A DNA stretch of 64,000 nucleotides from Halopiger djelfimassiliensis (GCF_000455365.1 NZ_HG315685.1:644461-708460); one strand, 5' to 3'; shown: positions 7,585 to 17,123, numbered from the stretch's first letter. Notes: generated by a model not told the origin, from the letters alone. Numbers and translations are program-made.

Positions 7585-8382
7585 TCAGGCTTCGAGAGCC
7601 AGTTCCGCTTCGGTCAGCGCGTCGTCGACGGAGAGATCGTCGTGGACGACGCCGGAGACCGCCCGCGTGATGGCTTCGGGGTCCTCGTGCTGGAAGATCG
7701 ACCGGCCCATCGAGACGCCCGCGCCGCCGGCGTCCATCACGCCCCGGACCATCTCGATCGTCTCGCGATCGGTTCCCTTCGCGCCGCCGGCGATGACGAC
7801 CGGCAGCCGGGTCGATTCGACGACGTGCTGGAAGCTCTCGGCGTCGCCGCTGTAGCCCGTTTTGACCACGTCAGCACCGAGTTCCTCGGCGAGTCGGACC
7901 GCGTGGCCGAGCGCCTCGGGGTCGTCGGACTCGACGCCGGGACCGCGGGCGTAGGCCATCGCCAGCACCGGAATCCCGAACCGCTTTGCCGTCTCGGTCA
8001 CCTCCGACAGCTGTGTGATCTGGTCGGGTTCGTGAGTCGAGCCGACGTTGATGTGGAAGGAGACGGCGTCCGCGCCGGCCCGGATGGCCTCCTCGACGGT
8101 GCCGGTCATCCGTTTGTCCCGTTCGTCCGGCCCGATGGTCGTCGACCCGTTGAGGTGGACGATGTAGCCCTTGCCGTTTTTGTGCTCGTGAACGCGCGGG
8201 GCGATCCCCTTCTGCGTGAGGACGGCGTCCGCGCCGCCGTTGGTCACGCCGTCGATCGTCGATTCGATGTCCTTCAGCCCCTGAACGGCACCCATCGTGA
8301 TGCCGTGGTCCATGGGGATGATTACGTACGATCCGTCTGTGCCGATTCGCTCGAGTCGTGCCTCGATACCTGTTGTAGTCAT
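7585..8382 (-). CDS. aroA': 2-amino-3,7-dideoxy-D-threo-hept-6-ulosonate synthase
   Basis: A 265-aa class I aldolase-type enzyme (ADH synthase). It catalyses the first step of the archaeal shikimate route from a 6-deoxy-5-ketofructose phosphate donor and aspartate semialdehyde. Key residues are visible: D25 in IPMDHG, Y144 in AMAYARG and the Schiff-base lysine K174 in DVVKTGYSGD. The phosphate-binding C-terminal part is intact (AGGAKG, GGAGVSMGR). It lies 24 bp downstream of trpA on the same strand, so it is likely the last gene of a trpCBA-aroA' transcript. AroB' elsewhere in the window performs the next step. Confidence 0.95.
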   Translation of the reverse strand: MTTTGIEARLERIGTDGSYVIIPMDHGITMGAVQGLKDIESTIDGVTNGGADAVLTQKGIAPRVHEHKNGKGYIVHLNGSTTIGPDERDKRMTGTVEEAIRAGADAVSFHINVGSTHEPDQITQLSEVTETAKRFGIPVLAMAYARGPGVESDDPEALGHAVRLAEELGADVVKTGYSGDAESFQHVVESTRLPVVIAGGAKGTDRETIEMVRGVMDAGGAGVSMGRSIFQHEDPEAITRAVSGVVHDDLSVDDALTEAELALEA

Positions 8383-8406
8383 TGCGGATGAGTAGCAAGC
8401 TTGCAG

Positions 8407-9261
8407 TTATGGCTGTTCTGGTTCCGGTGTATCTTCCGTATCGACCGTGATAGAGTCAGCGCCCCGTCTCGCGCCGCGTTTGAGTTCGGCGGCTTTCGCC
8501 TCGAGATCGGCCGCCGGCTCGTCGCTCGAGGCGACGATGTCCACGAGCGCGCTGCCGACGATGACGCCGTCGGCCCCGGCCGCGACGATCTCGGCGGCGT
8601 GGTCGCCCTCGCTGACGCCGAAGCCGACCGCCTTGGGGACGTCGTACGTCGACAGCCGCTCGAGGCTCTCGTGGGTCGCCGTCGAGACGTCCCCGCGAGC
8701 GCCGGTCGTCCCGAGGCGGGCCTGCACGTAGGCGAACCCGGAGACGTGGGACATGATTCGATCCAGTCGCTCGCCGTCGGTCGTCGGCGCGACGATGAAG
8801 ACGAGATCGAGACCGTGGTCGTCGCAGGCCTCCCGCAGCGGGTCGGCCTCCTCGGCCGGGAGGTCGGGGACGATAATGCCCGAGAGACCGGCCTCGGCAG
8901 CGCGCTCGACGAAAGGGCGGACGTCCGGCCCGACGCGTGCCGTCCCTCCGACCCCGTACTGGAGGAGCATGTTGTAATACGTCATTACCAACAGCGGCGC
9001 GTCGGTCTCCAGATCATCGACCAGTTCGAAAAAGCCCTCGGGGGTCGTGCCGGCCTCGAGCGCGCGGTTGATCGCGGCCTGAATCGTCGCCCCCTCCGCG
9101 ATCGGCTCCGAGAACGGCAGGCCGAGTTCGATCAGATCCGCGCCGCCGCGATCCAGCGCCTCGACGTACGCCGCGGTGTCCTCGAGGGTCGGATCGCCCG
9201 CGGTGATGTAGGTGATGAGTGCGGGGTGATTCTCCCGGATTGCGGCTTCGATCTCGCTCAT
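8407..9261 (-). CDS. trpA: tryptophan synthase alpha subunit
   Basis: A 284-aa TrpA, a TIM barrel that cleaves indole-3-glycerol phosphate to indole and glyceraldehyde 3-phosphate and channels indole to TrpB. The catalytic glutamate (E49 in E. coli) is E45 in LIELGLPF. The second catalytic acid, Asp60 in E. coli, is Glu here (E56 in PIAEG), and Asp56 is also Glu (E52). The phosphate-site glycines are present ([18 protein letters not shown]). The start ATG overlaps the trpB stop by 4 nt. The tail after residue 255 is Asp/Glu-rich, as is usual in haloarchaea. Confidence 0.95.
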   Translation of the reverse strand: MSEIEAAIRENHPALITYITAGDPTLEDTAAYVEALDRGGADLIELGLPFSEPIAEGATIQAAINRALEAGTTPEGFFELVDDLETDAPLLVMTYYNMLLQYGVGGTARVGPDVRPFVERAAEAGLSGIIVPDLPAEEADPLREACDDHGLDLVFIVAPTTDGERLDRIMSHVSGFAYVQARLGTTGARGDVSTATHESLERLSTYDVPKAVGFGVSEGDHAAEIVAAGADGVIVGSALVDIVASSDEPAADLEAKAAELKRGARRGADSITVDTEDTPEPEQP

Positions 9262-10505
9262 GCGTCGAACACCTCCACGTCCGGGGCCGCCTCGAGGTCG
9301 CGGTTCTCGGTCTCCTCGAGGACGGTCTCCAGATCCTTGTCGCCGCGGCCGGAGACGGTGACGACGACGAGGTCGCCGAGTTCCTCGTGATTCGCTTCGA
9401 GATATCCCAGCGCGTGGCTCGACTCCAGTGCCGGAATGATCCCCTCGAGCCGCGAGAGCCGGTGGAAGCCGTTGAGCGCGGCCTCGTCGTCGACGGTCGC
9501 CGGCGTCACCCGCCCCGTCTCGACGAGATGGGAGAGCTCCGGACCCACGCCGGCGTAGTCCAGCCCCGCGCTGACGCTGTGGGATTCGACGATCTGTCCG
9601 TCCGTGCGCTGGAGGAGTTTCGTCATCGCGCCGTGGAGGACGCCGTCAGTGCCGGTCGAGAGCGTCGCGGAGTTGGGCGCGACGCCGCCCTCCGCGTCGA
9701 TCTCGAGGCTCGAGCCGCCGGCCTCGACCGCGTACAGCGAGACGCCGTCATCGGGGACGAACGCGTGGAACGTGCCCATCGTGTTCGATCCGCCGCCGGC
9801 GCAGGCGACGACGCTGTCGGGGAGTCGCCCCGCCTGTTCGCGGATCTGCTCGCGGGCCTCGGTCCCGATCACGGACTGGAAGTCCCGGACCATCTTCGGG
9901 AACGGGTGGGGGCCGACGATCGAGCCGATGACGTAGTGTGTCGTCTCGACGGTCGTCGCCCAGTCCCGCATCGTCTCGTTGATCGCCTCCTTCAGGGTGC
10001 CGCTGCCGGCGTCGACGGGGGTGACCTCGGCCCCGTTCATCCGCATGCGGTAGACGTTCGGCCGCTGGCGGTTGACGTCCGTCCGCCCCATGTAGATCTC
10101 ACAGGGCATCTCGAGGTGGGCCGCCGCCATCGCGGTCGCGGTGCCGTGCTGTCCCGCGCCGGTCTCGGCGATGATCCGCTCTTTGCCCATGTACTTCGCG
10201 AGCAGGACCTGTCCCAGCGCGTTGTTGAGTTTGTGCGCGCCGCCGTGGAGGAGATCCTCGCGTTTGAGGTAGATCTCCCGGTCGTAGCGCTCGCTCAGTC
10301 GGTCCGCGCGCTGGAGCGGCGTCGGCCGCCCGCCGAACTCGCGCATCCGCTCGCGGAACTCGTCCATGAAGCCGTCCTCGTTCTCGAGGACGTAGCGCTC
10401 GTAGGCGTCCTCGAGTTCCTGCAGGGCCGGCATCAGTGCCTCGGGGACGTACTGTCCGCCGTACTCGCCGAACGTGCTCGTGTTCGTTGATTCGCGTTCG
10501 CTCAT
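9258..10505 (-). CDS. trpB: tryptophan synthase beta subunit
   Basis: A 415-aa PLP enzyme that condenses indole with serine. The PLP lysine is K92 in HGGAHKLNN; the phosphate loop is GGGSNTMG, and the base-contacting serine lies in TVSGRGDKD. The start ATG at 10505 overlaps the trpC stop at 10502-10504 in an ATGA junction, and the end overlaps trpA by 4 nt, so the three genes are coupled. The frame stays open upstream through trpC, but that part is a shadow. Length and motifs are of the TrpB1 type, which works with TrpA. Confidence 0.96.
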   Translation of the reverse strand: MSERESTNTSTFGEYGGQYVPEALMPALQELEDAYERYVLENEDGFMDEFRERMREFGGRPTPLQRADRLSERYDREIYLKREDLLHGGAHKLNNALGQVLLAKYMGKERIIAETGAGQHGTATAMAAAHLEMPCEIYMGRTDVNRQRPNVYRMRMNGAEVTPVDAGSGTLKEAINETMRDWATTVETTHYVIGSIVGPHPFPKMVRDFQSVIGTEAREQIREQAGRLPDSVVACAGGGSNTMGTFHAFVPDDGVSLYAVEAGGSSLEIDAEGGVAPNSATLSTGTDGVLHGAMTKLLQRTDGQIVESHSVSAGLDYAGVGPELSHLVETGRVTPATVDDEAALNGFHRLSRLEGIIPALESSHALGYLEANHEELGDLVVVTVSGRGDKDLETVLEETENRDLEAAPDVEVFDA

Positions 10506-11365
10506 GTTCGATCGTCTCCGTGGTGTTCGCTCGTGTCGTCTCGGTCTCCGTCCGTCTCGGCCCGCGCGAGCCGCCGGGTGTTCGTCGTCACGTCGCTGTC
10601 GGCCGCGCCGTGGTCCATGATCGCGCTGCCGATCAGGAGGGCGTCGGCACCGGCCGCCCGCATCCGCCGAACGTCCGCGGGCGTCGAGACGCCGCTTTCG
10701 GCGATCAGCGTCACGTCGTCCGGGACCGCCGGCGCGAGGGTTTCGAACGTCCCGAGGTCGACCTCGAGCCGCGCCAGATCCCGGTTGTTCACCCCGATGA
10801 TCTCCGCGCCCGCCTCGAGCGCCGTCTCGAGTTCGGCTCGGTCGTGGACCTCCACGAGGGGCTGAAACCCCCGGTCGCGGGCCGCGGCGACGAGGGCCTC
10901 GAGCGCGGCGTCGGATCCTGCACTCTCCGACCCGTCGCCGTCGAGAAAGCGTGCGATCAACAGCAACAGGTCCGCCTCGACGACGTCCATGCCGGCCTCG
11001 TCCAGCACGAAGTCCTTGCGCAACACGGGGACGTCGACGGCTTCGCGGATCCGTGCGAGCGCGTCGGGCGACCCGCCGAAGTGAGCCGGTTCGGTGAGCA
11101 CCGAAATCGCCGCCGCACCGCCCTCGACCATCGCTTCGGCCAGTTCGACCGGATCGTCCTCGCGCGTTCCGTCCGCCGTCGGACTCGTCGGTTTGACTTC
11201 CGCGATGATCGGTACGCGCCCGTCCCGCTCCGCTCGCGCCAGCGCGTCCGGAAGCGACCGCGCGTCGACCGAAACCGGGTGCCGGGTCCGGCCGTCGTCC
11301 GCCCGTTCCCGGGCGGCCTCGAGTATCGACCGGACTTCGGGAGCGAGCGCCGTTTCGGAGTTCAT
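10502..11365 (-). CDS. trpC: indole-3-glycerol phosphate synthase
   Basis: A 287-aa TIM-barrel enzyme that converts CdRP to indole-3-glycerol phosphate. Catalytic residues are E56 and K58 in [12 protein letters not shown]117 in VLRKDFV and the asparagine pair in GVNNRDL near 192-197. It is the first gene of trpC-trpB-trpA(-aroA'). The start ATG at 11365 sits directly downstream of a compact promoter that contains two TGTACA boxes. trpD, trpE, trpF and trpG are not in the window. Confidence 0.96.
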   Translation of the reverse strand: MNSETALAPEVRSILEAARERADDGRTRHPVSVDARSLPDALARAERDGRVPIIAEVKPTSPTADGTREDDPVELAEAMVEGGAAAISVLTEPAHFGGSPDALARIREAVDVPVLRKDFVLDEAGMDVVEADLLLLIARFLDGDGSESAGSDAALEALVAAARDRGFQPLVEVHDRAELETALEAGAEIIGVNNRDLARLEVDLGTFETLAPAVPDDVTLIAESGVSTPADVRRMRAAGADALLIGSAIMDHGAADSDVTTNTRRLARAETDGDRDDTSEHHGDDRT

Positions 11366-11368
11366 TGT

Positions 11369-11394
11369 TGTACATCGACGTACTCATATGTACA
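11369..11394 (-). promoter_or_regulatory. paired TGTACA boxes at the trpC promoter (candidate operator)
   Basis: TGTACA occurs at 11369-11374 and 11389-11394. Together they form a 7-bp inverted repeat (TGTACAT...ATGTACA). The core GTAC recurs at 11370, 11380 and 11390, exactly one helical turn apart. The upstream copy falls about 23-28 nt before the trpC ATG, where the TATA element of a leaderless gene should be, and the other covers the start region. TGTACA is the TRP-box sequence bound by TrpY in Methanothermobacter. The regulator here is unknown. Confidence 0.6.
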
Positions 11395-11472
11395 AAAGCC
11401 TTGCGCCACGACGGCGGTCCGGTCGGAGCGTGACCGGCGATTATTCAAGCCCGCCGGTCGTACCGGCGACGT

Positions 11473-11943
11473 ATGGAGGACGTTACGGACGCCGGAATCT
11501 ACGCGCGGGAATCGTCGTATCTCGATCGATACGTGCAACTGGGTGCCGCAAGCGGCCGCGTCCTGAGCGTCTCGTTCCCCGAGAAGCCCGAGGACGACGC
11601 CGCGGACTCCCATCCCGTTCTCGAGCGCCTCTTCGAGTATCTCGAGGGGCTCGAGGCGGCGTCTTTCGACGACGTGCAGGTCGCGTTGACCGTCCCGACG
11701 GACCACCGCGCCGTGCTGGAACAGCTTCGGGGGGTACCCTACGGCGAGCAGATCGACGTGGCGACGCTTGCGCGCATGACGCCGGCACTCGATCCGGACG
11801 ACGAGGCCGACGTGACGCTGGTTCGGACGGCCCTCGACGGCAACCCGGCACCGATTTTGATCCCCGATCACCGCGTCCGGGACGGGCCGAGCGCCGCCCC
11901 GCCGGCGGTCGAACAGAAGCTCCGGTCGCTCGAGGATCTCTGA
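11473..11943 (+). CDS. MGMT-like protein lacking the active-site cysteine
   Basis: A 156-aa relative of O6-alkylguanine-DNA alkyltransferases. The C-terminal domain is clear: RTALDGNPAPILIPDHRV aligns with the active-site region NPIPIIIPCHRVV. The alkyl-accepting cysteine is replaced by Asp (D132 in PDHR, residues 131-134). It cannot do standard alkyl transfer. Alkyltransferase-like (ATL) proteins with Trp at this position bind damaged DNA and flag it for excision repair, so this may be a similar binder. It is divergent from trpC. Confidence 0.75.
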   Translation: MEDVTDAGIYARESSYLDRYVQLGAASGRVLSVSFPEKPEDDAADSHPVLERLFEYLEGLEAASFDDVQVALTVPTDHRAVLEQLRGVPYGEQIDVATLARMTPALDPDDEADVTLVRTALDGNPAPILIPDHRVRDGPSAAPPAVEQKLRSLEDL

Positions 11944-11990
11944 GCGCGTCTCGCGGGGGTTCTGCCGTCGCGGTCGGTCGTCCCGACGGG

Positions 11991-12893
11991 TCAGCCGCCG
12001 TCATGTTCGAGGGCCGTCGCCCACTCGAAGTCGAACCCCTCGTGGACGACGAACTCGAGCGCGTTGATGACGTAGTGGGCGACGACGACCACGAGAAAGC
12101 TCCCGGTGACGATGAAGACGGCCGCGAGGACGAGTCCGAGCAGCCCCGTGACGACGATCCCGACCGATCCCTGCATTCCGTGTCCGAGCGCGAACGCGAC
12201 GGAGGAAACCACCGCGAGAACGGCCGGCGAGACGCCGAACCCGGTCGCGATCGCCCCGATCAGCGCGGCCCGGAAGAGCAACTCCTCGAAGACCGCGATG
12301 ATCGGCAAAACGACGCCGACCAGCACGAGCCAGCCCCCGGCTGACTCCGGCGCGAGCAGTTCCCGTAACTGCTCGTCGTGATCGAACCCGAACCGGGTTG
12401 CGACGGCCGCGCCGATCTCGTTGCCGACGTAGAGGACGGTGCCGACCGCCGTCCCGACGACCAGTCCGGTCTCGAGATACGCCGTTGAGAACTCGATTCC
12501 GAGGGCGTCGGCCGGCACGCCCGTATAGAGCACCGCACCGAGCAACACCAGCCCGAACACGCCCTGCGAGAGCGCGACGTTCGCGAGCACCATCCCCGTC
12601 GACAGCGATTCGGGGTCGAGTTGGTCGCCTGCGTGGCGGTCGCGATGGGGTCGGTCGTCGCCCGTCTCGAGGGCGTCGTCCGGGTTCGAGCCGGGCTCCG
12701 GAATCTCGTTTTGCCCCCGTCCGAACGGCTCGACCGACGAAGAGCCGGCGCTTGCGGCGTCGGCTTCGCGTCCGTAGTCATCGGGGGAACCGCTATCGAC
12801 GTCGGAGACGGCCGACTGCGTCAGGTGGGAAAGAACCAGCAACAACGCGAGGACGACGCCCGTAACACCGGCGAACGCCGTCCACTGGGTCAT
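11991..12893 (-). CDS. CPBP family intramembrane metalloprotease
   Basis: A 300-aa polytopic membrane protein of the CPBP/Rce1 family. Motif 1 EELLFR is at 203-208, motif 2 histidine is H238 in FALGHG, and motif 3 is HYVIN at 273-277. An N-terminal membrane segment is followed by a charged, low-complexity loop (about residues 32-95). Family members cleave prenylated or other membrane-bound peptides, or act in immunity or maturation; the substrate here is unknown. The stop of LonB lies 7 bp upstream of its start, so the two may be co-transcribed. Confidence 0.85.
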   Translation of the reverse strand: MTQWTAFAGVTGVVLALLLVLSHLTQSAVSDVDSGSPDDYGREADAASAGSSSVEPFGRGQNEIPEPGSNPDDALETGDDRPHRDRHAGDQLDPESLSTGMVLANVALSQGVFGLVLLGAVLYTGVPADALGIEFSTAYLETGLVVGTAVGTVLYVGNEIGAAVATRFGFDHDEQLRELLAPESAGGWLVLVGVVLPIIAVFEELLFRAALIGAIATGFGVSPAVLAVVSSVAFALGHGMQGSVGIVVTGLLGLVLAAVFIVTGSFLVVVVAHYVINALEFVVHEGFDFEWATALEHDGG

Positions 12894-12900
12894 CGATCTG

Positions 12901-15069
12901 TTACTGCGGGCTCGGGTTCGAGCCGCCGGCGGAGCCGACGGTACTCTGATCGAACGCCGAACCGGTGATCGACTTGAGACGGTCGACCAGCGAGTCCTTC
13001 TTCGGTTCGCCCATCAGGGCGACGTCAAGCACTTCGCTGATGTTCGAACACGGGATGATCTCGACCATCTCCTCGTACTCCTCTTCGATCATCACGTCCT
13101 GCTCGTTGGCCTTCGGGATGATGACCTTGTCACAGCCGGCCTTCGCCGCAGCCTCGATCTTGTGGGTGACGCCGCCGACCGGGAGCACGTCCCCGCGGAC
13201 CGACAGCGAGCCGGTCATCGCGACCGACTGATCGACCGGGATGTTCTCGAGCGCGGAGATGACCGCCGTCGCCACCGTAATGGAGGCCGAGTCCCCGTCG
13301 ACGCCCTGTTGGCCGGCCTGGACGAACTGGATGTGGATGTCCTTCTCCGAGAGGTCGACGTCGGAGAACTTCTTGATGATCGCCGAGACGTTCTGGACCG
13401 ACTCCTCGGCCATCTCCTGGAGTTTCCCGGTCGCGATCACCTGCCCGCCGCCCTGTGCGGGCGCGATCTCTGCCATGACGGGCAGCATGATCCCGGAGTC
13501 CTCGCCCATGACGGCGAGACCGTTGACCCGGCCCTCGACGCCGCCCTCGTTGACCTGCAGTTCGTAGTCCTTGCGCCGCTCGATGTAGTCGTCGGCGAGC
13601 TGTTGCTCGATCGACCGGGAGCGCTGCTTGGCCTGCAGGACGTCCTCGCGGGTGGTGTACTCGCGGTCCTCGGCGCGGGCGATGTCGCCAGCGACCCGGA
13701 CCAGTCCGCCGAGGCTCCGGAACAGCAGCGTCAGGTGGTTCTTCCGACCCGACCGGCGTTTGGCCTCGAGGAGCACTTCCTCGACGGCCTCGTCGGTGAA
13801 GTGGGGCAGTCGGCCGTCGCGCTCGACTTCCTGTGCGACGAAGCGGGCGTACTTGCGCCGCATCTCCGGGGTGTCCTCGATGGTGTCGTCCATGTAGACC
13901 TCGTACCCGTACCCCTTGATCCGGTTGCGGAGCGCGGGGTGCATGTTCTCCATCGCGTCCAGGTTGCCGGCCGCGATCATGATGAAGTCACAGGGGACGG
14001 GTTCGGTCTGGACCATCGCACCCGAGGAGCGCTCGGACTGGCCCGTGATGGCGAACTCGCCTTCCTGGATCGCGGTCATCAGCTTCTGCTGGGTGCGGAC
14101 GTCGAGCGTGTTGATCTCGTCGACGAACAGCACGCCCTTGTTGGCCTTGTGGATCGCGCCGGGTTCGACGCGGTCGTGGCTGGGCGTCTCCATGCCGCCG
14201 GACTGGAACGGGTCGTGGCGGACATCGCCCAGCAGCGCACCGGCGTGAGCGCCGGTCGCATCCTCGAAGGGCGCGGTGCGCTGATCCCCGTTGTTGATGA
14301 TCATGTTGGGGACCATCGCGTCCGTCCCGCGGCTGGTGTACCGGAAGATCAGCCAGATGATACCGGCTGCGAGGATACCAAGGAGGATGCGCCCCCCTGA
14401 CAGGATCGCATACCCCATGACGATCGCGATGATGATCCACATCAGGATCGACCGCATCTGGTTGCGCTTTCGCGCCTCCTCCTTGTGGGCGTCGATGATC
14501 TGTTCGCCCTTGCCGGCGGGGACGGTCCGAACCTTCGGCTCGTTGCCGTCGTCCGGGTTGTGATAGACTAAGACGTCCTGGAGATCTTCCTGGGGCAACA
14601 GTTGGCTCATCGCCTTGGCCAGCATCGACTTCCCGGTCCCCGGCGAGCCGATCATCATCACGTGTCGGCGCTGCTTTGCGGCCTTGATGATGATGTCTCG
14701 CGCCTCGTCCTGCCCGATGACCTGGTCGACGAGTCGGTCCGGAACTTCGATGTCTTCCGTCGTATCGATCTGGAGCCCGCCGAGCAGATCGTCCTCGGCG
14801 TTTTCCTCGTCGATCTCGACGCCGGGATCGACGTCGACCGTGCTCCCGAGATCGTCGACGGTCTCGACGTCGTCCTCGGTGCCTGCGTCCGATTCGGTCA
14901 CCTCGGTCCGGTCGTCGACGTCGTCGATATCGTCACTTCGATCGCCGTCTTCCTCGATCGGCGACCGATCTCCCTGACGCTCCTGCTCGCGCTCCCGCAC
15001 CTGCTCCTCGCCGGGAGCGGTGTCAGGGGCGTCTTTAGGAGGGTCGTCAACGTTCGTATCGTTGCTCAT
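12901..15069 (-). CDS. lonB: ATP-dependent protease LonB, membrane-anchored
   Basis: A 722-aa archaeal Lon. A long acidic N-terminus (1-100) precedes the AAA+ domain with Walker A GSPGTGKS at 141-148. Two membrane spans are inserted in the AAA+ domain (about 205-245), and VLFVDEIN forms Walker B. The Ser/Lys dyad is S594 in GDSAS and K637 in VTHK, the 43-residue spacing of E. coli Lon. In Haloferax LonB is essential and controls carotenoid and membrane lipid levels. A TATA-like element (gatatac, near 15110) suggests a short leader. Confidence 0.97.
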   Translation of the reverse strand: MSNDTNVDDPPKDAPDTAPGEEQVREREQERQGDRSPIEEDGDRSDDIDDVDDRTEVTESDAGTEDDVETVDDLGSTVDVDPGVEIDEENAEDDLLGGLQIDTTEDIEVPDRLVDQVIGQDEARDIIIKAAKQRRHVMMIGSPGTGKSMLAKAMSQLLPQEDLQDVLVYHNPDDGNEPKVRTVPAGKGEQIIDAHKEEARKRNQMRSILMWIIIAIVMGYAILSGGRILLGILAAGIIWLIFRYTSRGTDAMVPNMIINNGDQRTAPFEDATGAHAGALLGDVRHDPFQSGGMETPSHDRVEPGAIHKANKGVLFVDEINTLDVRTQQKLMTAIQEGEFAITGQSERSSGAMVQTEPVPCDFIMIAAGNLDAMENMHPALRNRIKGYGYEVYMDDTIEDTPEMRRKYARFVAQEVERDGRLPHFTDEAVEEVLLEAKRRSGRKNHLTLLFRSLGGLVRVAGDIARAEDREYTTREDVLQAKQRSRSIEQQLADDYIERRKDYELQVNEGGVEGRVNGLAVMGEDSGIMLPVMAEIAPAQGGGQVIATGKLQEMAEESVQNVSAIIKKFSDVDLSEKDIHIQFVQAGQQGVDGDSASITVATAVISALENIPVDQSVAMTGSLSVRGDVLPVGGVTHKIEAAAKAGCDKVIIPKANEQDVMIEEEYEEMVEIIPCSNISEVLDVALMGEPKKDSLVDRLKSITGSAFDQSTVGSAGGSNPSPQ

Positions 15070-15287
15070 AGAACTCTGTTCGGTACCTGTTTCGAAGGGA
15101 TTGCCACTGATATACTTTCTCCATGCGGAGGATGGCGTTCGTTCCAGAAAACAGGCGACAGAGCACCTCTACGCGGTGAACAGCTCCTGTCGTTCTTGGT
15201 TTTGGACGTGTCGGTCGTGTAACCGGCCGTCGCGGATCGGACGCGAAACTCGCCACGCTTATGCGCAATGGACCGACAGTTTTCCGC

Positions 15288-15806
15288 ATGACACGGGGGT
15301 TCTACATCGGGCGGTTCCAGCCGTTTCACAACGGCCACCGCAACATGGTCGAGCGAATCGCGGAGGACGTCGACGAACTCGTGCTCGGGATCGGCAGCGC
15401 CGACGACTCGCATACGGTTCGGAACCCGTTCACGGCGGGCGAACGGATCATGATGATCACGAAATCGCTCGTCGACACGGATCTGGTGACCTACGCCGTC
15501 CCAATCGAGGACCTCGAGCGCAACTCTGTGTGGGTGAGCCACGTCCAGAGCATGAGTCCGGACTTCGATGTCGCGTACTCGAACAATCCGCTCGTCATCC
15601 AACTGTTTCGCGAGGCCGGCATCGAGATCCGCCAGTCGCCGATGTTCAACCGCGATGTACTCGAGGGCAGCGAAGTTCGCGAACGCATGATCAACGACGG
15701 GGACTGGGAGTCGCTCGTCCCCGGGGCCGTCGTCGAAGTCGTCGAGGAAATCGACGGCATCGAACGCATCCGGATGATCAGCGATTCGGACGCGAACGGC
15801 GATTGA
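15288..15806 (+). CDS. nadM: nicotinamide-nucleotide adenylyltransferase
   Basis: A 172-aa archaeal NMN adenylyltransferase that makes NAD+ from NMN and ATP. The nucleotidyltransferase motif GRFQPFHNGH lies at residues 6-15, with the rest of the compact Rossmann fold following (DSHTVRNPFTAGER, SPMFNRD). The start chosen is ATG at 15288; an in-frame ATG at 15261 adds nine residues lying before a TATA-like element. It is divergent from lonB and sits 73 bp upstream of the SAM hydrolase. Confidence 0.93.
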   Translation: MTRGFYIGRFQPFHNGHRNMVERIAEDVDELVLGIGSADDSHTVRNPFTAGERIMMITKSLVDTDLVTYAVPIEDLERNSVWVSHVQSMSPDFDVAYSNNPLVIQLFREAGIEIRQSPMFNRDVLEGSEVRERMINDGDWESLVPGAVVEVVEEIDGIERIRMISDSDANGD

Positions 15807-15879
15807 CGACGCTCGAGCGGACGATGGCTTGGCGACTCTCTGCAGACACACTTTCCTCGGGCGAGCCGTAGTGACAGTT

Positions 15880-16716
15880 ATGCTCACGATCGCATCCGAT
15901 TTCGGGACGCCGTATCCCGCGGCGATGAAGGGTGTCATCCACCAGCGAACCGACGCGCGGACGGTCGACGTCGGACATGACTTTCCCAGACAGGACGTTC
16001 GCTCGACCGCCTTCTGGCTCCGAGAGGTGCTGCCGTACTTCCCGCCGGCGGTCCATCTCGTGGTCGTCGACCCCGGAGTCGGAACCGACCGCAACGCCAT
16101 CGTCCTTCGGGCGGGTGATCACGCGCTCGTCGGGCCGGACAACGGCGTCTTGCTCCCCGTCGCGCGTCGACTCGCCGGCGGCGAGGACGGGATCGAGGCC
16201 TTCGTCGTCGACGAGACGCGCCTCGAACCGCCCGAGCCGACGGGAGCCGGGTCGGCGACCGCGACGGCCTGCTCCGTGTCGGCCGAGGACGGGCCGGCGA
16301 GCAACACGTTCCACGGCCGGGACGTCTTCGCCCCCGCCGCGGCCGACGTTCACGCGGTCGGGATCGACCGACTCGGCTCGCTTGCCTTTCTCGAGTCGGG
16401 CGAGGCGGCGGTCGACTGCGACCTTCCCGGGGCGACGCTCGAGGGGGACCGCGCGACCGGCGAGGTACTGGTGGTGGACGATTTCGGGAACGCGATTACG
16501 AACGTGGTCGGCGACTTTCTCGAGGACCGCGAGCGGGTCGTCGTCAACGGCGAGTCCGTTCCGGTCGGGGAGACCTTCGCCGCCGTTCCGGTCGGAAAGC
16601 GCCTCGCGACCGTCGGCAGCCATGGCTACGTGGAACTCGACGTCAATCAAGGGCGAGGTGACGAGGCGTTCGGTCTCTCGGTCGGCGATCGGGTCGTCCT
16701 CGAGGCCGGCGAGTGA
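15880..16716 (+). CDS. S-adenosylmethionine hydrolase (DUF62, hydroxide adenosyltransferase)
   Basis: A 278-aa member of the family that includes fluorinase and chlorinase. The archaeal members use water to split SAM into adenosine and methionine. The three residues that mark the hydrolase type are present: D64 and R71 in VDPGVGTDR and H145 in FHGRDVF. D8 in ASDFG and the DDFGNAITNV segment complete the site. A low-complexity insertion lies at about 117-140. The start is ATG at 15880, since the longer frame is unlike the family. It probably limits SAM or recycles it. Confidence 0.9.
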   Translation: MLTIASDFGTPYPAAMKGVIHQRTDARTVDVGHDFPRQDVRSTAFWLREVLPYFPPAVHLVVVDPGVGTDRNAIVLRAGDHALVGPDNGVLLPVARRLAGGEDGIEAFVVDETRLEPPEPTGAGSATATACSVSAEDGPASNTFHGRDVFAPAAADVHAVGIDRLGSLAFLESGEAAVDCDLPGATLEGDRATGEVLVVDDFGNAITNVVGDFLEDRERVVVNGESVPVGETFAAVPVGKRLATVGSHGYVELDVNQGRGDEAFGLSVGDRVVLEAGE

Positions 16717-16754
16717 CCGCCGAGCCGAAACGCGGCTTAACGGTACCGATCGCC

Positions 16755-17123
16755 TCAGCCCGGAGCCGCGGATTCGCGCGTTTCGGGGTCGATAACGATC
16801 TCGCCGTCCTCGTGGACCGTCACGCCACACTGGGCGAACGTAAACGAGATCGAGCCGTCGCCGACTCGCGGCTCGTCACCGCGCCAGTGGACGAAAATGT
16901 CGTTCAGGGCGTCCGGATCGACACAGGCCGACAGGGGCTCGAGGTCCATCGGCTCGACGCCGAGTACCGACGAGACGGCGGCGAGAAGCGCCGTACTGAC
17001 CGGCTCGTACTGGCTCTCGTCGAACCAGGTGTGGTACGTACCCCGGCTGTCGTCGTAGTAGACCGTACAGCCGGTGGAGTCGCCGATCGGCGTCAATCGG
17101 TCTGTGGGGTGTTTTCCGGACAT
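16755..17123 (-). CDS. HalOD1 output domain protein
   Basis: A 122-aa small protein with the haloarchaeal output domain 1 pattern (TVYYDDSRGTYHTWF, ALNDIF, ISFTFAQCGVTVHEDGEIVI). This domain is usually fused to sensors or stands alone in signalling. Two starts are possible: ATG 17123 (MSGKHPTD) and ATG 17141. No DNA-binding or enzymatic motif is visible. It converges on the SAM hydrolase gene. Confidence 0.75.
   Translation of the reverse strand: MSGKHPTDRLTPIGDSTGCTVYYDDSRGTYHTWFDESQYEPVSTALLAAVSSVLGVEPMDLEPLSACVDPDALNDIFVHWRGDEPRVGDGSISFTFAQCGVTVHEDGEIVIDPETRESAAPG

Noticed and set aside
9258-11387. A 709-aa frame that would fuse TrpB to a long N-terminal extension.
   Set aside because: The extension is trpC read in the wrong frame; the ATGA overlap at 10502-10505 gives the true TrpB start.
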